NCBI GenBank assembly: GCA_052388275.1
Contig: JBQTII010000081.1
Coordinates: 4,583-68,582 of the forward strand
DNA: 64,000 nucleotides
Reading direction: 5' to 3'
Source of the DNA: JBQTII01 sp052388275
GTDB taxonomy: Bacteria; Actinomycetota; Actinomycetes; Sporichthyales; Sporichthyaceae
The notes below the pieces were generated by a model that had not been told where the DNA came from, ran no database searches, and worked only from the letters and a program-made list of their open reading frames with translations. Shown here one piece after another: positions 57,738-64,000 of the stretch. The translations under genes were made by a program, and so were the position numbers. Position 1 is the stretch's first letter. Each line of letters starts with the position of its first letter.

Positions 57738-59099
57738 TCACATCGAGGCGATGAGCTTTTCCACCCGCTCGTCGGTGTGGCGGAACGGGTCCTTGCACAG
57801 CACAGTGCGCTGGGCCTGGTCGTTGAGCTTGAGGTGCACCCAGTCGACGGTGAAGTCGCGGCGGCGTTCCTGTGCCCGTTTGATGAACTCCCCGCGCAGG
57901 CGAGCACGAGTGGTCTGCGGCGGCACCGACTTGGCCTCGAAGATGTCCAGGTCTCGCGAGATGCGCTCGACCATGCCCTTGCGCTCCAGCATGTAGTACA
58001 GCCCGCGGTGGCGGTTGATGTCGTGGTAGGCGAGGTCGAGCTGCGCAACGCGGGGCGCCGAGAGCGGCAGGTCGTTCTTGGCCCGGTAGGCCTCGATGAG
58101 CTTGTACTTGATCACCCAGTCGATCTCGCGCTCGATCGCCGTGAGGTCGCCGGAACCGATGGCGAGCACGGCACGCTCCCACAGGTCGAGCACCGTCTTG
58201 ACCACGCCGGAGTCCAGCCCGCGCCGGGAGGCGAAGTCGCGGGCCTTACTCAGGTACTCCTCCTGGATCTCCAGGGCGCTGGCCTCCTTGCCGTTGGCCA
58301 GGCGAACCTTGCGCTGGCCGGTGAGGTCGTGGCTGATCTCGCGGATCGCGCGGATCGGGTTCTCCAGCGTCAGATCCCGCATCACGACGCCGGCCTCGAT
58401 CATCCGCAGCACGAGATCGGTGGAGCCGACCTTGAGCATCGTGGTGGTCTCACTCATGTTCGAGTCGCCCACGATGACATGCAGGCGGCGGTAACGCTCG
58501 GCGTCGGCGTGCGGCTCGTCGCGGGTGTTGATGATCGGCCGAGACCGGGTGGTCGCCGAGGAGACCCCTTCCCAGATGTGTTCGGCCCGCTGGCTGAGGC
58601 AGTACACCGCTCCACGCGGGGTGGCCAGAACCTTGCCCGCGCCGCAGATGATCTGACGGGACACCAGAAACGGGATCAGCACGTCCGCCAGGCGGGAGAA
58701 CTCGCCATGGCGGGCGACCAGGTAGTTCTCGTGGCAGCCGTAGGAGTTGCCGGCGGAGTCGGTGTTGTTCGTGAACAGGTAGACATCCCCGGCGATGCCC
58801 TCTTCGCGCAGGCGCCGCTCCGCGTCGACCAGCAGGCCCTCGAGGATCCGCTCCCCTGCCTTGTCGTGGGTCACCAGATCGACGACACTGTCGCATTCCG
58901 GGGTCGCATACTCCGGGTGGGACCCGACGTCGAGATAGAGCCGGGCACCGTTGCGCAGGAAGACGTTACTTGATCGACCCCAGGACACGACCCGGCGGAA
59001 CAGGTAGCGCGCGACCTCGTCGGGTGAGAGGCGGCGCTGCCCCCGGAAGGTGCAGGTGACGCCGTACTCGTTCTCCAAGCCGAAGATGCGGCGGTCCAT
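57738..59099 (-). CDS. pafA: Pup-protein ligase PafA
   Basis: A 453-residue ligase that joins the C-terminal glutamate of Pup to substrate lysines using ATP. It begins MDRRIFGLENEYGVTCTF with the ATP/Mg glutamate, has LYLDVGSHPEYATPECD with the catalytic aspartate, and FLRNGARLY; it lacks the long Dop loop present in the paralogue at 61245-62756. ATG 59099 is the family start; upstream codons to 59144 do not match. It ends the proteasome operon proper and is followed by the FKBP lipoprotein. Confidence 0.95.
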   Translation of the reverse strand: MDRRIFGLENEYGVTCTFRGQRRLSPDEVARYLFRRVVSWGRSSNVFLRNGARLYLDVGSHPEYATPECDSVVDLVTHDKAGERILEGLLVDAERRLREEGIAGDVYLFTNNTDSAGNSYGCHENYLVARHGEFSRLADVLIPFLVSRQIICGAGKVLATPRGAVYCLSQRAEHIWEGVSSATTRSRPIINTRDEPHADAERYRRLHVIVGDSNMSETTTMLKVGSTDLVLRMIEAGVVMRDLTLENPIRAIREISHDLTGQRKVRLANGKEASALEIQEEYLSKARDFASRRGLDSGVVKTVLDLWERAVLAIGSGDLTAIEREIDWVIKYKLIEAYRAKNDLPLSAPRVAQLDLAYHDINRHRGLYYMLERKGMVERISRDLDIFEAKSVPPQTTRARLRGEFIKRAQERRRDFTVDWVHLKLNDQAQRTVLCKDPFRHTDERVEKLIASM

Positions 59100-59149
59100 G
59101 ACTGGAGGATAACGGCCGCGATCATCCTCGGTGGGCAGACTCACAAGGC

Positions 59150-59989
59150 TTAGAGCACCGGGCCGTCCGGGTCGTCCGGGGCGCCGGGTTTAGGCGGGGT
59201 CGGGCCGACGGGCGGGCGATCGAGCGTGGACGCCGGTGCCTGCGGCACGGCGTCCGCGGCTTCGGCTACCTCAACTGCTCCCCTCGAGCCGAGGATCTCC
59301 TCCAAGCGAGCCCGGGTGATCCGCTTGAACTTGCGGGTGGGCCGCGCCCGATCCAATACCGCGACCTCGAGCTGGTTGGCCGCGATGGCGCGCGGTGAGT
59401 CGGTGCCCGGCGCGTTCCCGCCCTCCCCGAGGGCCCGCACCGCGAGGGCGATCGCCGCCGACAACCCAAGACCCGCGCCGTAGTGCGTCTGCAGGTAGGT
59501 CCCGATCGGTTCGGTCTGCCCACCCATCACCATGTAGCTGTGCTCGTCGGCCACCGAGCCGTCGTAGGTCAGCCGATAGATCTGGTCGGACTCGGCATCC
59601 TCTCCCACCTCGGCCACGACAAGTTCGACCTCGTAGGGCTTCTCCCCGGCGGAGGAGAAAATGGCGCCCAAGGTCTGGGCATAGGCGTTGGCCAGGCCAC
59701 GAGCGGTGACATCGCGCCGGTCGTAGGAATACCCGCGCAGGTCCGCGACCCGCACCCCCATGATCCGCAGGTTCTCGAACTCGTTGTACCGGCCGACGGC
59801 GGCGAAGGCGATGCGGTCATAGATCTCACTGATCTTGTGCAGCGCCGGGGACCAGTTCTCGGCGACCAGCAGAATCCCCGCCTCGTACTGCAGGACCACG
59901 GCGGACCGACCGCGTGCGATGCCCTTGCGGGCATAGTCGGCCTTGTCCTTCATGATCTGCTCGGGCGAGATGTAGAACGGCGTCGTCAC
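59150..59989 (-). CDS. prcA: 20S proteasome alpha subunit
   Basis: A 279-residue alpha-type subunit that forms the outer rings and gates the chamber. MTTPFYISPEQIMKDKADYARKGIARGRS is the typical N-terminal gate and helix H0, followed by AVVLQYEAGILLVAENWSPALHKISEIYDRIAFAAVG. It has no catalytic threonine. The C-terminus is Pro/Gly-rich and ends GPVL. It lies 61 bases after prcB and is followed by pafA. Confidence 0.95.
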   Translation of the reverse strand: MTTPFYISPEQIMKDKADYARKGIARGRSAVVLQYEAGILLVAENWSPALHKISEIYDRIAFAAVGRYNEFENLRIMGVRVADLRGYSYDRRDVTARGLANAYAQTLGAIFSSAGEKPYEVELVVAEVGEDAESDQIYRLTYDGSVADEHSYMVMGGQTEPIGTYLQTHYGAGLGLSAAIALAVRALGEGGNAPGTDSPRAIAANQLEVAVLDRARPTRKFKRITRARLEEILGSRGAVEVAEAADAVPQAPASTLDRPPVGPTPPKPGAPDDPDGPVL

Positions 59990-60050
59990 CGTGCGGGTCC
60001 TTCCTGGTGTGGAGCACGAGCGGGATCACGTCAGGGCGAGGTGGTGCGCG

Positions 60051-60893
60051 TCAGGGCAGCGGCGCGTGGGGACCGTCGGGCGCATCCATCCGTCCGGCGA
60101 CCACCGCGCGGACCACCCCGGCGAGTTCGTCATCGCCCAGGCGGCGCGCACCGTCCGCGGAGATCACGTACATCACCGGCCAGATGGAGCGGGTCAGGTC
60201 CGGGCCGCCGGTCGCGGAGTCGTCGTCCGCGGCGTCGTAGAGCGCCTGCACCAGCACCGTGGTCACCTGCTCGGCGGTCATCGACGCCTTGTGCAGCTTC
60301 TTGAGCGCCCCGCGCGCGAACAGCGATCCCGAGCCGACCGAGTGGTAGGCGCTCTCCTCATAGCGACCGCCGGTCACGTCATAACTGAAGATGCGCCCGA
60401 TGCCGGACTCGGTGTCATAGCCCACGAACAGCGGCACCACGGCCAGGCCCTGCATGGCCAGCCCGAGATTCTGGCGGATCATCGAGGAGAGCCGGTTCGC
60501 CTTGCCGTCCAGGGAGAGGGTCGTGCCCTCGATCTTCTCGTAGTGCTCGAGTTCGACCTGGAAGAGCCTGACCATCTCGATCGCCAGGCCGGCGGTGCCG
60601 GCGATCCCTACCGCCGAGTACTCATCGCCGGGGAAGATCTTCTCGATGTCACGCTGGGCGATGATGTTGCCCATCGTCGCGCGGCGGTCCCCGGCGATGA
60701 TCACCCCACCGGGGAAGGTCGCGGCGACGATCGTGGTTCCGTGGGGCGCGTCCAGGGTGCCGCCGGCAGGAACTGCCCGCCGGTGCGGGAGCAGCGCCGG
60801 GGCGTGCACCCCGAGGAACTCGGTGAACGAGGACGAGCCGGCGGTGAAGAAGGCGGCCGGAACGGGTCCGGTGAAGTCCGGGATGCTGGTCAC
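60051..60893 (-). CDS. prcB: 20S proteasome beta subunit
   Basis: A 280-residue catalytic subunit. A 52-residue propeptide ends at DAPHG, leaving Thr53 (TTIVAATFPGGVIIAGDRRAT) as the N-terminal nucleophile after self-cleavage; the Asp and Lys partners lie in AGDRRAT and EKIFPGDEYS. It forms the inner rings with PrcA on the outside. The gene follows pup by 46 bases in the order dop-pup-prcB-prcA-pafA. Confidence 0.96.
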   Translation of the reverse strand: MTSIPDFTGPVPAAFFTAGSSSFTEFLGVHAPALLPHRRAVPAGGTLDAPHGTTIVAATFPGGVIIAGDRRATMGNIIAQRDIEKIFPGDEYSAVGIAGTAGLAIEMVRLFQVELEHYEKIEGTTLSLDGKANRLSSMIRQNLGLAMQGLAVVPLFVGYDTESGIGRIFSYDVTGGRYEESAYHSVGSGSLFARGALKKLHKASMTAEQVTTVLVQALYDAADDDSATGGPDLTRSIWPVMYVISADGARRLGDDELAGVVRAVVAGRMDAPDGPHAPLP

Positions 60894-60939
60894 CGTGCGA
60901 CCCTACCCGGCGCCATCGCGGGGGTAGCCGCGCCGCTCC

Positions 60940-61152
60940 CTACTGCCCGCCCTTTTGGACGAAGGAGCGCACGAACTCCTCGGCGTTCTCCTCCAGGACC
61001 TCGTCGATCTCATCGAGGATGGACTCGACGTCGTCGGTCAGCTTCTCGTGCCGCTCCGCGACGTCGGTGTTGGCGTGCGCCTCGGGCGCCGCCTCTTCGG
61101 TCGTCTCGGAGCGACGGGCCTGCTCCTGGCCACCGGAATCCTTGGCCGACAT
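60940..61152 (-). CDS. pup: Prokaryotic ubiquitin-like protein Pup
   Basis: A 70-residue, highly charged, intrinsically disordered tag. The C-terminal coiled-coil region VESILDEIDEVLEENAEEFVRSF binds the proteasomal ATPase. It ends GGQ, so the terminal glutamine must be deamidated by Dop before PafA can attach it. GGGAGG lies just ahead of ATG 61152. It is encoded between dop and prcB. Confidence 0.97.
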   Translation of the reverse strand: MSAKDSGGQEQARRSETTEEAAPEAHANTDVAERHEKLTDDVESILDEIDEVLEENAEEFVRSFVQKGGQ

Positions 61153-61244
61153 GGGGCCTCCCTCACGCTCTGCGGGTCACACGCCTTGGGGTCTACGAGG
61201 GGACCCTAGCTGCGACTTTACCCGCTGGAGCGCCTCGGCAAGGG

Positions 61245-62756
61245 TCACTTGCCGGTAAGGGCCTTGACCAGCTCGTCGGCGGTGGCGCAGCGGTCCAGCA
61301 GCTCCCCCACGTGCTTCCGGGTGCCGCGCAGCGGTTCCAGGGTGGCCACCCGCTGAAGGGAGTCCCGCCCGGGCAGGTCGAAGATGACCGAGTCCCAGGA
61401 CGCGGCCGCGATCGAGTCGGCGTACTGGTCGAGGCAGCGGCCCCGGAAGTAGGCCCGGGTGTCCTCCGGAGGATTACTCATCGCCCAGGCGATCTTGGCG
61501 TCGGTGGCGATGCGGTCGATGCGCCCCTTGGCCAGCAGTCGGTTGTACAGGCCCTTGTCGGCACGCACATCGCAGTACGGCAGGTCCACCAGGTGCAGCC
61601 GGGAGGCGTCCCAGTCCAAGCCGTCGCGGTCCCGGTAGCCGTTGAGCAGTTCCAGCTTCGCCACCCAATCCAGCTCCCGCGACAGGCTCATCGGGTCGGT
61701 GGCCAGTCGGGTCAGCACGGACTCCCAGCGGTTGAGCACATCCGCCGTGATGTCGTCGGCGTCGTGGCCGTAACGATCCTCGATGTACTTGCGGGCCTGC
61801 TCGCAGTACTCCATCTGCAACTGAACACCCGTCAGTTTACGTCCGGATTGGAGCTTGATCAGGTGGGTGAGCGTCGGGTCGTGGGAGACCTGGTGCAGGG
61901 TCTGGACCGGTCCGTCGATCGCGAGGTCGCCGGTGAGGAATCCGTCCTCGATCATGGAGAGCACCAGCGAGGTGGTGCCCAGCTTGAGATAGGTGGAGAC
62001 TTCCGACAGGTTCGCATCGCCGATGATCACGTGCAGGCGACGGTACTTCTCGGCATCGGCGTGGGGTTCGTCGCGGGTGTTGATGATCGGTCGCTTGAGC
62101 GTGGTCTCCAGGCCGACCTCGACCTCGAAGAAGTCCGCGCGTTGGGAGATCTGGAAGCCGTGGGTTCGCCCGTCCTGCCCTATCCCCACCCGGCCGGCGC
62201 CGGTGACGACCTGACGGGAGACGAAGAACGGGGTGAGGTGGCGCACGATGTCCGAGAACGGGGTGGCCCGCTGCATCAGATAGTTCTCATGCGTGCCGTA
62301 GGAGACACCCTTGTTGTCGGTGTTGTTCTTATAAAGGTTGATCGGCGCCGTGTTCGGCGTGCGGGCGACCTGGTCCGCCGCGACCGCCATCACCGACTCC
62401 CCCGCCTTGTCCCAGGCCACCAGGTCCCGCGGGTTGGTGCACTCCGGCGAGGAGTACTCCGGGTGCGCGTGGTCCACATACAGCCGGGCCCCGTTGGTCA
62501 AGATGACGTTGGCCAGGCCCACGTCCTCGTCGGTGAGCTGGCTGGCGTCCGCGAGGTCACGAGAGAGGTCGAACCCGCGCGCGTCCCGTAGCGGGTTCTC
62601 CTCCTCGAAGTCCCATCGCGCTCGTCGGGCGCGCTGGGTCGCCGCGGCGTAGGCATTGACCACCTGCGAGGAGATGAGCATCGCGTTGGCGTTCGGCTGG
62701 CCGGGTACGGACACCCCGTACTCGGTCTCCAGCCCCATGACCCGCCACACGCTCAT
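61245..62756 (-). CDS. dop: Deamidase/depupylase Dop
   Basis: A 503-residue paralogue of PafA. MSVWRVMGLETEYGVSVPG carries the metal-binding glutamate; ARLYVDHAHPEYSSPEC the catalytic aspartate; between them the sequence AYAAATQRARRARWDFEEENPLRDARGFD is the Dop-loop region absent from PafA. Dop converts Pup-Gln to Pup-Glu and can remove Pup from targets. ATG 62756 starts the operon. The ATPase gene mpa/arc, often just upstream, is not between here and the right edge. Confidence 0.95.
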   Translation of the reverse strand: MSVWRVMGLETEYGVSVPGQPNANAMLISSQVVNAYAAATQRARRARWDFEEENPLRDARGFDLSRDLADASQLTDEDVGLANVILTNGARLYVDHAHPEYSSPECTNPRDLVAWDKAGESVMAVAADQVARTPNTAPINLYKNNTDNKGVSYGTHENYLMQRATPFSDIVRHLTPFFVSRQVVTGAGRVGIGQDGRTHGFQISQRADFFEVEVGLETTLKRPIINTRDEPHADAEKYRRLHVIIGDANLSEVSTYLKLGTTSLVLSMIEDGFLTGDLAIDGPVQTLHQVSHDPTLTHLIKLQSGRKLTGVQLQMEYCEQARKYIEDRYGHDADDITADVLNRWESVLTRLATDPMSLSRELDWVAKLELLNGYRDRDGLDWDASRLHLVDLPYCDVRADKGLYNRLLAKGRIDRIATDAKIAWAMSNPPEDTRAYFRGRCLDQYADSIAAASWDSVIFDLPGRDSLQRVATLEPLRGTRKHVGELLDRCATADELVKALTGK

Positions 62757-62768
62757 GAGGTGAGCTTA

Positions 62769-62818
62769 GGCGCCGCTCCCGGCCACGCCGACCGGCGCCG
62801 CTCCCTGCCACGCCGACC
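62769..62818. repeat. Two 25-base tandem repeats upstream of dop
   Basis: GGCGCCGCTCCC is followed by GGCCACGCCGACC in the first unit (62769-62793) and by TGCCACGCCGACC in the second (62794-62818), a single difference. Further GGCGCC-led fragments follow to about 62850. The array is a short tandem repeat in the gap between dop and a divergent gene. Confidence 0.75.
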
Positions 62819-62879
62819 GGCGCCGAGCCGCGCCGTCAGGCGCCGTCCCAGCATCACCACGGGGCCCGCGTAGGCCCCA

Positions 62880-62946
62880 GATCAACGTTGCCACCAGAGC
62901 GACGGCTCTCGCGCTTGCGGCCGCCCCCCTGGTCACAACGTTGATC
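62880..62946. promoter_or_regulatory. Spaced inverted repeats with AACGTT cores
   Basis: GATCAACGTTG (62880-62890) and CAACGTTGATC (62936-62946) are exact inverse complements, each with a palindromic AACGTT centre, 45 bases apart in the 296-base gap between dop and the right-edge gene. Two matched sites of this kind look like a looping operator. Near 62991 a TATCCACAG sequence resembles a DnaA box but stands alone. Nothing else is evident in the gap. Confidence 0.4.
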
Positions 62947-63052
62947 CCCAGCCGACCGGCGCCCGTCCACAGGCCGACTATTGGCCGAGGGATATCCACA
63001 GATCTGCGATTACTCCTGGAAGTCGCACCCGACAGCGGCCAAAACTTGGGAC

Positions 63053-64000
63053 ATGGAGATCACCCAAGCCCTGCGTAGGTGTGGCGGCGCGGCGCGCTGG
63101 AGCAGGCTGTGCGAGCTCGGCGTCCGCGAACGCGACCTTCGCGCCGCGGTCATTGCGGGCCGGGTCAGCAAGACCGGGCGCGGTGGTTATTTTCTGCCCG
63201 ATGCCCCGCCATGCCTGGTTACCGCACTCATGCTCGGCGGCGTGGCCTCGCACGCGAGCGCGGCCGCGCTGCACGGACTGGCGCTGTGGACTCCGCCGGA
63301 GGTCTTCGCCGTCACCGTTGCGCTCGGCACCCGCAAGGCAGCGTACGGGGTAAGAGTTCACCGGGCCGACCTGTCAGAGGGGGATCTGGATCCGCGGCTT
63401 TTGATGACCAGCCTGCAGCGAACCCTGCTCGACTGCGGCCGGACGATGCCGTTGATGGAGGCCGTCGTCGTCCTCGATTCGGCACTGCACGGGCACATGA
63501 TCGGCAGGGCGGCCCTGCGCCGAGCGGCCGAAGCTGCACGTGGCCACGGCGCTACCGCCTTACGCCAAGCGGTGAGTTTCGCCGACGCCCTGAGCGAGTC
63601 CGCTCTGGAGTCGGTGCTTCGGCTGCTGCTCGAACTGACAGGGGCCGAGCTGCGAAGCCAGGTGCATGTCGAAGGCGTGGGAGTAGTTGACTTCCTGCTG
63701 GACGGTTGGCTCGTGATCGAAGCCGACGGCTTCGCGTTTCACAGCGATCGGCCGGCCTACCGCAACGACCGGCGCAGGGCGAACGCGCTGGCCGAGCGGG
63801 GCTACGTCCTGCTGCGCTTCACCTGGGAAGACCTGAAGGACAAGCCCATGTGGGTGCTGGCGCAGGTGGAAGCAGTGCGGGTCCAGGCCGGCCGGCGTCG
63901 GCCCGCGAGCAAGGGCGTGACTGGCGGGGCGCGCCCCGGCGGCGGGGGGGCCCCCCGCGGAGCGACCGGGAGTGCCAGCCCACGCCCGGCCGCGGGGGTT
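63053..64000 (+). CDS. AbiEi-antitoxin-like N-terminus joined to a DUF559 endonuclease-like domain (runs off the right edge)
   Basis: Open from ATG 63053 to the window edge (316 codons, no stop seen). The first 100 residues contain a winged-helix-like start (LRRCGGAARWSRLCELGVRERDLRAAVIAGRVSKTGRGGYFLP) and ALMLGGVASHASAAALHGLALW, as in type IV AbiEi antitoxins. Residues 190-285 match DUF559/Vsr-like nuclease folds: VVDFLLDGWLVIEADGFAFH with acidic residues, RRANALAERGYVLLRFTWEDL. Proteins of this joined type are common in actinobacteria and have no settled function. The last 30 codons are Gly/Pro-rich and may be linker. It is divergent from dop. Confidence 0.75.
   Translation, partial: MEITQALRRCGGAARWSRLCELGVRERDLRAAVIAGRVSKTGRGGYFLPDAPPCLVTALMLGGVASHASAAALHGLALWTPPEVFAVTVALGTRKAAYGVRVHRADLSEGDLDPRLLMTSLQRTLLDCGRTMPLMEAVVVLDSALHGHMIGRAALRRAAEAARGHGATALRQAVSFADALSESALESVLRLLLELTGAELRSQVHVEGVGVVDFLLDGWLVIEADGFAFHSDRPAYRNDRRRANALAERGYVLLRFTWEDLKDKPMWVLAQVEAVRVQAGRRRPASKGVTGGARPGGGGAPRGATGSASPRPAAGV

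Noticed and set aside
59991..62591. Very long open frame on the plus strand opposite dop, pup and prcB
   Set aside because: It is antisense to three clearly identified genes, has no family-like sequence, and long antisense frames are expected in high-GC DNA.
62985..63000. DnaA-box-like TATCCACAG suggesting an origin
   Set aside because: A single match with no dnaA or dnaN gene nearby and no AT-rich unwinding region.

Overview
This is a high-GC window from an actinobacterium (Actinomycetota). The evidence is gene content and order that I recognise from mycobacteria, Streptomyces and relatives: a full Pup-proteasome locus (dop, pup, prcB, prcA, pafA) running into pafB, pafC, tatA, tatC and helY; the gcvH-garA-MerR-DUF151-MerR block that matches Mycobacterium tuberculosis Rv1826-Rv1830; a SigK/RskA pair; RbpA beside Lnt/Ppm; and a mycofactocin-type SDR. 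I cannot place it below class level from the sequence alone.

Layout, left to right. 1-5.5 kb is conserved core: the tail of a nucleotidyltransferase/phosphomannomutase-type protein, two DUF881 membrane proteins flanking a small basic protein, gcvH, a GarA-like FHA protein, an FtsR-like MerR regulator, a DUF151 nuclease and a second MerR protein. 5.6-8.6 kb, on the minus strand, holds a lipoprotein, sigK, a 27-codon ORF and rskA. 8.7-16.2 kb is metabolic: a PlsC acyltransferase, a two-subunit CoA-transferase, a 1479-residue nitrate reductase fused to a CysJ-like flavoprotein, and a cupredoxin. 16.4-24.1 kb is accessory-looking: two VapBC-type toxin-antitoxin modules bracket a UvrA-like ABC protein, a Fic AMP-transferase, a SelO AMP-transferase and an SDR. 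24.2-28.2 kb is a molybdate module: an HTH-TOBE regulator that looks leaderless, a cysteine-less molybdopterin-oxidoreductase-like secreted protein, and modABC. 28.4-31.7 kb carries rbpA behind a SigR-type promoter, facing lnt-dpm-fxsA.

33.2-41.6 kb is an envelope-type cluster: an epimerase with an inserted Cys/His cluster, a histidine kinase/response regulator pair, two glycosyltransferase-like enzymes, a methyltransferase, a cytochrome b/Mo-domain fusion with an internal Tat-like signal, a membrane protein and a GT87-like mannosyltransferase. 41.7-46.5 kb is a proteolysis region with base use unlike its surroundings: a secreted S1-type protease, a lipoprotein that is a paralogue of that protease's pro-region without the catalytic domain, and a secreted HExxH metallopeptidase. 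46.5-49.3 kb has an M24 peptidase, a 5'-3' exonuclease and a flavin-reductase-fold protein. 49.3-62.8 kb is the helY/tat/pafBC/proteasome block. The right edge is an AbiEi/DUF559-type protein that runs off the window.

How the parts fit. Molybdenum is a recurring theme: uptake by ModABC can serve the nitrate reductase and the cytochrome b/Mo fusion. Tat export (tatAC here) would be needed for the Mo domain of that fusion. Pup, Dop, PafA and PrcAB form a complete tagging and degradation route except for the ATPase Mpa/ARC, which is not in the window. PafBC is the DNA-damage regulator encoded beside it. The least described items are the protease with its orphan pro-domain lipoprotein, the epimerase-to-GT87 cluster, and a repeated start element (encoding MSERSE) that creates ATGA stop/start junctions at three gene borders.
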